Below, in pieces: positions 9,101 to 16,272 of a DNA stretch of 64,000 nt. Under the pieces are notes generated by a model. It ran no database searches and was not told where the DNA came from. It saw nothing but the letters and a program-made list of their open reading frames with translations. Numbering within the stretch: the first letter of the stretch is position 1; each line of letters starts with the position of its first letter. The stretch is from Shouchella patagoniensis (lineage in GTDB: Bacteria > Bacillota > Bacilli > Bacillales > Bacillaceae_D). The stretch is from positions 3,321,649-3,385,648 of the forward strand of contig NZ_KV917377.1 of NCBI RefSeq assembly GCF_002019705.1. The letters run 5' to 3'. A program made the position numbers and the translations under genes.

Positions 9101-11376
9101 CACAAAACACAGATAATATCTTAGAGATAGGTTGCGGCACAGGTATTTTACTAACTAACATTGCTAAGTATTCTAAGAAATATTATGCTACCGACTTTTC
9201 TGCAGAAGCAATAGAATTATTGAAAAATAAAATTATAAAAGACGATTTAACTCATATAAAATTATTTTGCAGAGAAGCGATTGATTTCTCGGATTTTGAA
9301 GAAAATAGTTTTGATATGGTTATTATCAACTCAGTTATTCAATACTTTCCTAATATTGAATATTTAACTAAAGTATTACAAGGCGCTGTCAGAGTCTTAA
9401 AGAAAGGAGGAACTATTTTTTTAGGTGATGTAAGGAGTCTATCTCATTCAAATATTTTCTATACATCAGTTGAATTGATTAATGCATCAAAAGAAGCTCA
9501 GATAAACCAAATAAGACAAAAAATTAATAAAAGAGAAAGAGAAGAAAAGGAATTATTGGTGTCACCAGAATTATTTAATGACTTAAGTGAACTTGTACCA
9601 CGTATCTCTGGAGTAGATGTTTTATTGAAAAGAGGTAACTGTCAAAATGAATTAACTAAGTTCAGATATGATGCGTTTATACATGTTGATAAGAGCTTAG
9701 ATATTTTGGAAAACATTCATATTACGAACTGGAAAACCAGTAACCTAGACATCAACAAATTAAAAGAAATTCTATTTACCAGAACGAATGAATTTTTAAT
9801 AGAGGGAATACCAAATTCTCGTTTATTTAAAGAGTACAAGCTAGGAGGAGAATTAAATAAATATGAGGATTCTGTTAGTATAAAACAATTCTTAGAACAA
9901 AATTCTAGAAGAGAGATAGGAATAGATCCAGAGGTGATTTGGGGATTAGCAGAACAATACAATTTTTTCGCCCATATAACCTGGTCAACTGTGGGCACAG
10001 GCTATTATGATGTGTTTTTTCATAGAAGACCAGAAAAGCCATTTAAATTTAAGCATTCTTATGATAAAAAAACTGAGCACAGCAATGATAATAAAAAGTT
10101 TGCAAATAACCCTTTAATTGGTAAGATCTCACAATACTTACGGTCAGAGTTGTATTCGTTTTTGAGGGAGAGATTTCCGAATTATATGATACCATCATCA
10201 GTGATTTTTTTAGACTCATTACCCACAACCCCTAATGGTAAAATTGATCGAAATAACCTTCCGGAGGCCTTTATAGAAATAAATGATAACAGAGATATAA
10301 TTAGTGCAAGAAATATTTTGGAATTAAAATTAGTAAGAATTTGGGAAGAAATTTTAGAAGTTCACCCTATTGGTGTTAGAAATAACTTCTTTGATTTAGG
10401 CGGGCATTCATTATTAGCCATACGTTTAATTTCTAAAATCAAAGAAGAATTAAATATCGAACTTCCAATGTCTATATTATTCGAGAGGCAAACTATTGAA
10501 AAGCTATCTAATGTTATCAGCCCAGATAGTGATTACAATTCCATAATTGTTCCATTTCGAAAAAAAGGCTCAAAAACACCGTTATTTTTAATACATCCAA
10601 CGGGTGGAAATGTACTATGCTACGGTAATTTAATTCGTCATTTGCACAATGATAGACCAGTATATGCTGTGCAATCACCAGGGTTATATGGCAACTGGGA
10701 TTATATAAATAATATTGAAGGTATGGCTAACTACTATATTGATGAGATTTTAAAGGTGCAACCGGAGGGGCCATATATAATAGGAGGATGGTCATTCGGA
10801 GGTGTTTTATCATTTGAAATTGGACGGCAGTTAATTGACAAGGGAAAAGAAGTACAGCAATTGATTGTCATTGATTGCCCATCCCCCAATTATACCGCTG
10901 GTTTTAGGGAAATCGATGATGCAGTATTTTTAACTTCGTTTATAAATGAAATTGAAGGATTTTCTGGAGAAGACATTGATATTTCAGATGAAATAGTTAG
11001 GGGCATGGATACAATAGATGAAAAAATCCAATACATTATTAATAATTCAACAATAGCTTCTAGTATTGATTTGGATCAAATCATGAATTTAATAACCGTC
11101 TACAAGACTAATTTAGAAGCGATGCGAGGTTATAAACCGAGTCATAAAATGAATACACCAATAAATTTGTTTCTCTCGACTGAATCTGAATCTACGGTTT
11201 TATGGAATATTAATAAGGAGATGGATACAAATCAAGGTTGGAATAATTACTCTGTAGATTCTATAAAAAGATATCAAATACCTGGAAATCATTTGACTAT
11301 GATGACAGAACCAAAGGTGCGCTTTTTGGGTGAACAACTAGAAAAAAGCATGAGTAATTTAGTGGAAAGCACATAG
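6133..11376 (+). CDS. Terminal NRPS C-A(nMT)-T-TE
   Basis: A 1747-residue termination module. The condensation domain has HHLLLDGW from residue 141, which is ordinary condensation rather than heterocyclization. The adenylation domain has YTSGSTGRPKG from residue 611. A SAM methyltransferase domain is inserted between the A8 and A10 motifs, with EIGCGTG around residue 1000 and A10 NGKIDR at 1368; this is the usual position of N-methyltransferases in interrupted A domains. The carrier domain has GGHS with Ser 1426, and the thioesterase has GWSFGG with nucleophile Ser 1554. The code read by eye is D-L-Y-D-F-S-L-I-W-K, nearest to Cys-type codes I remember, but two positions differ, so specificity is uncertain. 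The protein should add an N-methylated last residue and release the product by hydrolysis or cyclization. ATG 6133 follows GAAGGGAG. The A-core DNA is visibly richer in GC than the methyltransferase and C regions, suggesting a mosaic origin. Confidence 0.95.
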   Translation: MAKDIEAIYPLSPVQEGMLFHSLYSPQSGVYGCQFTCIFEGEINEQFFRNAWEDVIKRHEILRSFIWKNHEKTLQVIMKEVSVPWKSSDFRMLTEMEQKNRLQSILRRDMNQGYDIVKAPLLRFQLIRLREQAYHFIWSFHHLLLDGWSMSRLLKEVFELYQGYVNKHIPRLDKPKPYKEYINWILKQDTSMIENHWRERLKGFKAPTPLPFESTIHSSTSDNYGEIDYSLSYHLTTRLRFLASENEITLNSILQGAWAILLNRYSGNIDIVHGSVVSGRAGDLQDVETMIGLFINTLPIRVNVSSNETLLPWLKELQEQLIQLQQVEASRLVDVHGWSEVPRDLPLFESVLVFENYPIDQSMNESKNGINVKSVVTNTVTNYPLSLMIVPGDSIRIKTLFDESRFNHDSVRIIMNHFQVLLEEVVNHPEYKLSEFSLLTKEEKGQLQQWNQTERSIPEEMCIHQLFEKQVAKNADKLAVLSGRANLTYGELNKRSNQVAHFLQEQGVGPETRVGICMNRSLELVICMMGILKAGAAYVPIDPSVPKERKSYIVESSEAAIVLTQEDLKQQLPEKRVNWDYIYYDRDEFQHYQSKNVSSSVQQKNTAYLIYTSGSTGRPKGVIEAHRPVINVIDWVNKTYEVGENDRMLWITSIGFDLSVYDVFGLLAAGGSIRIASEQDIGNPERLISLLNEGEVTFWDSAPAALQQLVPLLKMKENAVANSHLRLVFLSGDWIPLELPGTMKELFPRVQVVGLGGATEATIWSNYYNINDIPEEWTSIPYGKPIQNARYYILDQHGNPCPIGIPGELHIGGRCLAEGYVSRELTEERFISDPFVHQIEAKMYRTGDLARYQEDGNIEFLGRLDHQVKVRGYRVELGEIESVLNQHKNIQESVVVAKEDSMGEKSIISYVVPKISYEEGGGYDLILNNQTNTEQINEWEEVFNKIYGQKTFASEDEQMFKGWTSSYTGLPIPKNEMMEWAESTIDRILTQNTDNILEIGCGTGILLTNIAKYSKKYYATDFSAEAIELLKNKIIKDDLTHIKLFCREAIDFSDFEENSFDMVIINSVIQYFPNIEYLTKVLQGAVRVLKKGGTIFLGDVRSLSHSNIFYTSVELINASKEAQINQIRQKINKREREEKELLVSPELFNDLSELVPRISGVDVLLKRGNCQNELTKFRYDAFIHVDKSLDILENIHITNWKTSNLDINKLKEILFTRTNEFLIEGIPNSRLFKEYKLGGELNKYEDSVSIKQFLEQNSRREIGIDPEVIWGLAEQYNFFAHITWSTVGTGYYDVFFHRRPEKPFKFKHSYDKKTEHSNDNKKFANNPLIGKISQYLRSELYSFLRERFPNYMIPSSVIFLDSLPTTPNGKIDRNNLPEAFIEINDNRDIISARNILELKLVRIWEEILEVHPIGVRNNFFDLGGHSLLAIRLISKIKEELNIELPMSILFERQTIEKLSNVISPDSDYNSIIVPFRKKGSKTPLFLIHPTGGNVLCYGNLIRHLHNDRPVYAVQSPGLYGNWDYINNIEGMANYYIDEILKVQPEGPYIIGGWSFGGVLSFEIGRQLIDKGKEVQQLIVIDCPSPNYTAGFREIDDAVFLTSFINEIEGFSGEDIDISDEIVRGMDTIDEKIQYIINNSTIASSIDLDQIMNLITVYKTNLEAMRGYKPSHKMNTPINLFLSTESESTVLWNINKEMDTNQGWNNYSVDSIKRYQIPGNHLTMMTEPKVRFLGEQLEKSMSNLVEST

Positions 11377-11409
11377 ATTTAATGTTCTTTAAACAATGGG
11401 GTGTAGAAA

Positions 11410-12165
11410 TTGGACTCAATAAAATCTAATTTAAATAAATGGTTTTTAAAACCTAACATATTAGGAAACCAGACTTTACGGATTATTTGTATTCCGTATG
11501 CAGGAGGGAGTGCTGCCATTTATAAATCATGGGAAAAACTAGCAGGAAAAGATGTGCAATTATACGCATTACAATTACCAGGTAGAGGAGGGCGGTATGA
11601 GGAAAAGCCATATACACAGATGGATAATTTAGTCATCGATTTATTCAATGAGATTCGAGAGTTATTCCAAGAAGATACGCCTTATATAATATTCGGTCAT
11701 AGTATGGGAGCTTTGATTGGTTATGAACTTGTGCGTGTAATTAGAAAAAACGGTCTTAATATGCCAAAACATTTTATTGTGTCCGCAGCTGCTGCACCAA
11801 GTACGCCAAGAAATGGGAAAACACATAAACTTTCAACACAGGATTTGCAAAATGTCTTACAAGATTACAATGGTACACCCAACGAGATACTTGAGAATTT
11901 AGAAATGCTAGAAATGTTTCTTCCTAGTATTAGAGCCGATTTCGAATTGGTGGAAGAGTATTGTTACACCCAGGATTGCCCACTTAATTGTCCAATTACA
12001 GCTTTATGGGGTACAAAAGACCACTTAGTAAATATAAGAGAAATAGAAAAGTGGAAGTACCATACAGATAAAAAATTTCAAATAAAACAATTCGAAGGTG
12101 ATCATTTTTTCATACACAATTACACACCTGACATTGTTGATTTAGTAAAAGGACTCTCATATTAG
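11410..12165 (+). CDS. Type II thioesterase (NRPS-associated)
   Basis: A 251-residue alpha/beta hydrolase of the external thioesterase family (GrsT/SrfAD type). The N-terminal IPYAGGSA segment, the nucleophile elbow GHSMGA (Ser 98), the conserved Asp in a WGTKDH segment and the late His in GDHFFIH complete the picture. Such enzymes hydrolyse wrongly acylated or misprimed carrier-domain thioesters and keep the assembly line running. The start is TTG 11410 after a GGGGTG-like site, 34 bases behind the terminal NRPS. It is co-directional with the NRPS genes and is presumably in their operon. Confidence 0.93.
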   Translation: MDSIKSNLNKWFLKPNILGNQTLRIICIPYAGGSAAIYKSWEKLAGKDVQLYALQLPGRGGRYEEKPYTQMDNLVIDLFNEIRELFQEDTPYIIFGHSMGALIGYELVRVIRKNGLNMPKHFIVSAAAAPSTPRNGKTHKLSTQDLQNVLQDYNGTPNEILENLEMLEMFLPSIRADFELVEEYCYTQDCPLNCPITALWGTKDHLVNIREIEKWKYHTDKKFQIKQFEGDHFFIHNYTPDIVDLVKGLSY

Positions 12166-12176
12166 GAGGATAACTG

Positions 12177-13964
12177 ATGGGAAAAGTGAAGGGATTACCA
12201 AATAAGTCTATTATGAAACATGAGACTTTAATAGATGTATTGGAAAATAAAGTAGAAACTAGTCCCCATTATACCATTTTTCAATGGCTTCAAAATGGTG
12301 AAAAAGAAGGGCAAACTTTGTCATACAAAGAATTAGAACAAAATGCAAAAGCAATTGCATCAGTACTTCAGGGAATGAATTTAGAAGGAGAAAGTGCACT
12401 TTTATTATATCCTTCTGGCTTGGATTTTATTTCGGCTTTCTTTGGTTGTCTATATGGGAAAGTCATTGCTGTCCCTGCGTACCCTCCAAAAAAGAACCAT
12501 CATATGGAACGGCTAATTAAAATCATCAAGGATTCAAGAGCAAGGGTTATTTTAACAACAACTAGCATAAAACAGAAAATAGTTGATACGAAAGCGTTTG
12601 AAAATAATAATATGATTAACATTGTTGCTACAGAAACAATTAATGATAAAGAAGCTTATTTATGGGATAAACCAAGGTTATGTGAAAATGATGTCGCATT
12701 TTTGCAATACACATCAGGTTCTACTAGTGCTCCAAAAGGTGTAATAGTTACACACAAGAACCTTATTCACAATATTAATATGATAAGAGAAACATTTGAT
12801 TTAAATCAAAACACAAATATTGCAAGTTGGTTACCTTTTTATCATGATATGGGTTTAATTGGATGCATCTTAACAAGTGTATATTCGAATTCAAAGTGCT
12901 ATTTAATGTCTCCTATGGATTTTATACAAGAACCAAGAAAATGGATAGATGTGCTTTCAAAATATAAAGTGCATTTTTCAGTTGCTCCAAATTTTGCCTA
13001 TGATCTTTGTGTAAAAAAGATTAAGGACACAGGTAATAAGAATTGGGATTTGTCTGCTTGGAAGTATGCTGTAAGTGCAGCTGAACCAATTAAAGTTGAT
13101 ACAATCGTTAGTTTTTATCAAAAAATGAAACCTTTTGGACTTCAAAAGCAGTCATTAAGAACGGGATATGGATTAGCGGAGGCAACATTATTAGTATCTT
13201 CTAGTAAGATTGGAGATTGTTTATATGAAAATGTTAGTAGAGAGGGTCTTAAAAATAATGAAGTAAAGGAGAGTGGAGACAATATAAAAATTGTGAATTG
13301 CGGATGCACTACCGAAGATCAACAAGTTATTATAGTAAATCCTGACACTTTAATAAAATGTAACGAAAATCAGGTTGGAGAAATATGGGTAAATGGACCA
13401 AGTGTTGCAAAAGGTTACTGGAATAATCCGCAAATGACAAGTGAGACATTTGAAGCAAAACATAGACATGATGATAAGAATACCTATTTAAGAACTGGTG
13501 ACCTTGGTTTTATAAAAGGTAAAAGTATTTATTACTCTGGCAGAATGAAGGATATAATTATAATTCATGGACAAAACTTTTATCCCCAAGATATAGAATC
13601 TGTTGTAAATAGAGCGCATCATGCCTTGCAAGACGCAGTTGTTAGTGCTTTTTCAATTACTGATAAAGAAGGAGAGAGGCTTGTTATTATTTCCGAGATT
13701 CATCGTAAATATTGGCCTGTTTCTTCCTTAAACTTGGAGTTTGTAATTAAAAAGCATAGAGAAGTTATTAATTATGATGAAATAAAATCGAAAGTCAGGG
13801 AGAATATAGCAAGGGAATTTGATTTATCATTATATGATTTCATTCTAGTTAAAACAGGAACAATTCCAAAAACATCTAGTGGTAAAATTCAGAGAAATGA
13901 GTGCAGAGCTCAATATGAAAGCAATGACTTAAAACTGTGGGGCGATTATATACCTAATCATTAA
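12177..13964 (+). CDS. Fatty-acyl-AMP ligase (FAAL) family protein
   Basis: A 595-residue acyl-adenylating enzyme. It shows the AMP-binding loop YTSGSTSAPKG at residue 178. The motif WLPFYHDMGLIG near residue 218, followed by SPMDFIQEPRKW and VAPNFAYDLC, is typical of fatty-acyl-AMP ligases rather than CoA ligases. It activates a fatty acid as acyl-AMP, which is normally passed to a carrier protein. No carrier domain is fused here and none stands next to it, so the acyl acceptor must lie elsewhere, probably in the unseen upstream part of the cluster. An AGGAGG site precedes ATG 12177, 11 bases after the thioesterase stop. It indicates that the product is N-acylated. A CoA-ligase role is possible but less likely from the motifs. 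Confidence 0.9.
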   Translation: MGKVKGLPNKSIMKHETLIDVLENKVETSPHYTIFQWLQNGEKEGQTLSYKELEQNAKAIASVLQGMNLEGESALLLYPSGLDFISAFFGCLYGKVIAVPAYPPKKNHHMERLIKIIKDSRARVILTTTSIKQKIVDTKAFENNNMINIVATETINDKEAYLWDKPRLCENDVAFLQYTSGSTSAPKGVIVTHKNLIHNINMIRETFDLNQNTNIASWLPFYHDMGLIGCILTSVYSNSKCYLMSPMDFIQEPRKWIDVLSKYKVHFSVAPNFAYDLCVKKIKDTGNKNWDLSAWKYAVSAAEPIKVDTIVSFYQKMKPFGLQKQSLRTGYGLAEATLLVSSSKIGDCLYENVSREGLKNNEVKESGDNIKIVNCGCTTEDQQVIIVNPDTLIKCNENQVGEIWVNGPSVAKGYWNNPQMTSETFEAKHRHDDKNTYLRTGDLGFIKGKSIYYSGRMKDIIIIHGQNFYPQDIESVVNRAHHALQDAVVSAFSITDKEGERLVIISEIHRKYWPVSSLNLEFVIKKHREVINYDEIKSKVRENIAREFDLSLYDFILVKTGTIPKTSSGKIQRNECRAQYESNDLKLWGDYIPNH

Positions 13965-14027
13965 TAACTTAATTTTTTGGTGTCCAGGTACAATTGGTTT
14001 TTAATTTAAAGAAAAAGAGGGGTAAAT

Positions 14028-14507
14028 ATGGAACTAGGTGAATTAAATTTAGTGACTTTGTTGATTTTAGGGTTAGCAGTATTTCGACTGACTTATCTAA
14101 TAATTTCAGATGTTATAACAGCTCCTATTAGAGGATTCTTTGTTGAAGAAATAGAAGAGACTGACTCACGAGGAAGAATGACTCATTACACAATGCCTAA
14201 GATGCCATTTAGTCGGGCAATTATTGGAACCTTAATTACATGTCCTTGGTGTATAAGTGTTTGGATTGGAGCTTTGTTAGTTATAGCTTGGAACTTGTGG
14301 CCAACTGTTACTATTTTAATTTCATTGGTATTTGCACTATCCGGTGTTGCAGGATTTATGATGCAACTAAATCGTTTAGTAATAGTCAATACGTATAGTC
14401 CATCTAAAAAGCAATTACAGCGTATGGAAGAGATGAAGGAACAATTTATGGGAAAAAAAGATAATAATTACACTCCTGATAATAAAGAAGTAAAGGAAGC
14501 TAATTAA
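14028..14507 (+). CDS. DUF1360 membrane protein
   Basis: A 159-residue protein resembling the DUF1360 family, which includes YjcA-like sporulation proteins of Bacillus. It has an N-terminal hydrophobic helix (LVTLLILGLAVFRLTYL), a conserved TCPWCISVWIG motif with paired Cys near residue 80, and one or two further membrane segments up to residue 125. The C-terminal tail is charged. The function of the family is unknown. It begins 63 bases after the FAAL gene with an AGAGGGG site and lies only 19 bases before the likely acetyltransferase start, so it seems to ride in the biosynthetic operon. Whether it has a role in the lipopeptide pathway cannot be told from sequence. Confidence 0.8.
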   Translation: MELGELNLVTLLILGLAVFRLTYLIISDVITAPIRGFFVEEIEETDSRGRMTHYTMPKMPFSRAIIGTLITCPWCISVWIGALLVIAWNLWPTVTILISLVFALSGVAGFMMQLNRLVIVNTYSPSKKQLQRMEEMKEQFMGKKDNNYTPDNKEVKEAN

Positions 14508-14526
14508 TAAATTGGGAGAAGGTGGT

Positions 14527-15381
14527 ATGATGTCATGTCACTTAAATAATGAGATTACTGTGGCAGAGCGGCAAGGTTTAAACGTAGGAGATATTAAAAT
14601 CAGATTTAGTAGAAGGGAAATAGAATACGAAGTCTATTCACTTATAGATGATCTATATATGCTGCTATTTTCACCAAATCATAGAATATGCTATCAAAAG
14701 AAAGATATTCTCTTACACGCAAGACAAACTCATTTAAAGTTAGCGCAATTTGTTCATTTAGTATCTTGTGATAGCCATGAAAGGGATAAGTGTTGTAAAT
14801 CTTGTGTTGATCAAGCAGATTTCCTTATGGATAAAATTCCATATTTGAGAGAGGTATTATTAGCAGATGTTATTGCAACTTATAATAGGGATCCGGCCAC
14901 TACCAGTTTTGAAGAAATTGTTATTGCCTATCCTGGGATATATGCAACTGCTGTATATAGGGTTGCGCATGAACTTTATAAAAAAGGTGTTAGATTGCTG
15001 CCTAGATTGATGACAGAATGTGCCCACATGAAAACCGGGATTGATATTCATCCAGGAGTGCAGGCGGGAAAAGGGTTATTTATTGATCATGGTACGGGTG
15101 TAGTGATAGGAGAAACTTGTATTATTGGTGAAAATGTAACTATTTACCAAGGGGTTACTTTAGGTGCGTTACGAGTAACGCAAAATAAAACTAACAAGAT
15201 TAAAAGACATCCTACTCTTGGCAATAATGTAACCATTTACGCTGGAGCAACAATCCTTGGTGGAGAGACAGTCATAGGTGAAAGTTCATTGATAGGGGGA
15301 AATGTTTGGGTTACTAAGTCAGTAAAGCCTTTTAGTAAAGTGATATATAATCCCGCAGCTGATGTTAATTTCAAAGAATAA
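14527..15381 (+). CDS. Serine O-acetyltransferase (CysE/EpsC-like)
   Basis: A 284-residue left-handed beta-helix acetyltransferase of the serine O-acetyltransferase family. The N-terminal helical region (about 1-165) precedes the hexapeptide repeats, with the hallmark segment DIHPGVQAGKGLFIDHGTG and then GVVIGET, ENVTIYQGVTLG and NVTIYAGATILGG. It would make O-acetylserine from serine and acetyl-CoA, feeding cysteine or an O-acetylserine-derived building block. ATG 14527 is preferred over TTG 14512 because GGGAGAAGGTGG sits just in front of it. The N-terminal region contains several Cys residues (CDSHERDKCCKSC) that are not typical of housekeeping CysE. Its place inside the NRPS cluster fits precursor supply for the Cys-like last module. 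Confidence 0.88.
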   Translation: MMSCHLNNEITVAERQGLNVGDIKIRFSRREIEYEVYSLIDDLYMLLFSPNHRICYQKKDILLHARQTHLKLAQFVHLVSCDSHERDKCCKSCVDQADFLMDKIPYLREVLLADVIATYNRDPATTSFEEIVIAYPGIYATAVYRVAHELYKKGVRLLPRLMTECAHMKTGIDIHPGVQAGKGLFIDHGTGVVIGETCIIGENVTIYQGVTLGALRVTQNKTNKIKRHPTLGNNVTIYAGATILGGETVIGESSLIGGNVWVTKSVKPFSKVIYNPAADVNFKE

Positions 15382-15430
15382 AATAATGTCATAGTTATGT
15401 ATATTTCAGCTGTTTAATGAGGTAGATAGT

Positions 15431-16123
15431 ATGATAAGAATCTATGCTTTAAAACTTAAAGAGAGTGAATTTTCTTCCTATGAATTATCAAGCCTTTTAA
15501 ACTATGTGTCATCGACTAAAAAGGAAAAAATATTAAAATACAGGAATAAACTTGATGCTATGCGCAGTTTATATGCTGACTTACTAATAAGACACCTTAT
15601 TAGTAAGTCATTCAGCATAAAAAATAAAGATATAGAATTGGTTGTTAACAAATATGGCAAGCCATATTTTAAAAAACATGATTTTAATTTTAATCTTTCC
15701 CACTCTGGATTTTGGATTGTATGTGTAATTGGAAGTAATTCAATAGGCATAGATGTAGAAGAAGTGAAGGATATCAATTTGAACATTGCTAAGGTCTTTT
15801 CAAAGGAGGAGTATGATTTTTTAAGATTGATAAAGGGAAAAAAAGAAAGGATATCAACTTTTTTCAAATTATGGACTTTGAAAGAAAGTGTTGTAAAAGC
15901 TTTAGGAAAGGGGCTGTCTATACCATTAGATTCTTTTAGTATCGATTCCATAGACAAAGAACCAAAAGTAAAGTTTATGGGTCTTGTAGATGCAGAATAT
16001 AAATTAAGAAATGTTGATTTTGATGATGGATATGAATTGTCCATCTGTACATTTGGCAATGATAATTTTGATGGGATTTATTTTATGGATATTCATGAAG
16101 TGGTGAACAGTTGTAAAGTGTAA
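15431..16123 (+). CDS. Sfp-type 4'-phosphopantetheinyl transferase
   Basis: A 230-residue PPTase of the Sfp group, which moves phosphopantetheine from CoA to the conserved Ser of carrier domains and so activates the NRPS proteins. Motifs are NKYGKPYF, the FNLSHSG box, GIDVEE at residues 106-111 (Mg-binding Asp/Glu) and WTLKESVVKALG from residue 148. Length is normal for Sfp. The ATG 15431 follows GAGGTAG. It is the last enzyme gene of the cluster before the exporter. The gene is strongly AT-rich, like the C and methyltransferase parts of the NRPS genes. Confidence 0.95.
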   Translation: MIRIYALKLKESEFSSYELSSLLNYVSSTKKEKILKYRNKLDAMRSLYADLLIRHLISKSFSIKNKDIELVVNKYGKPYFKKHDFNFNLSHSGFWIVCVIGSNSIGIDVEEVKDINLNIAKVFSKEEYDFLRLIKGKKERISTFFKLWTLKESVVKALGKGLSIPLDSFSIDSIDKEPKVKFMGLVDAEYKLRNVDFDDGYELSICTFGNDNFDGIYFMDIHEVVNSCKV

Positions 16124-16272
16124 CTAAATATTCTGTATACAAAAAACATAAATAGATTAAACAAGAATACACTGCTATGAAGGTTTCAGTGTTTGATTTT
16201 AATATAACCATATTTCGTAATCTACATAATTATTAGGCCTTGTAGTTGCGTAAACATTTCAGGGGGGAAGTA

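Noticed and set aside
15502-16059. A 185-codon minus-strand frame opposite the PPTase gene
   Set aside because: The plus-strand frame has all PPTase motifs; this is a shadow frame in AT-rich DNA.
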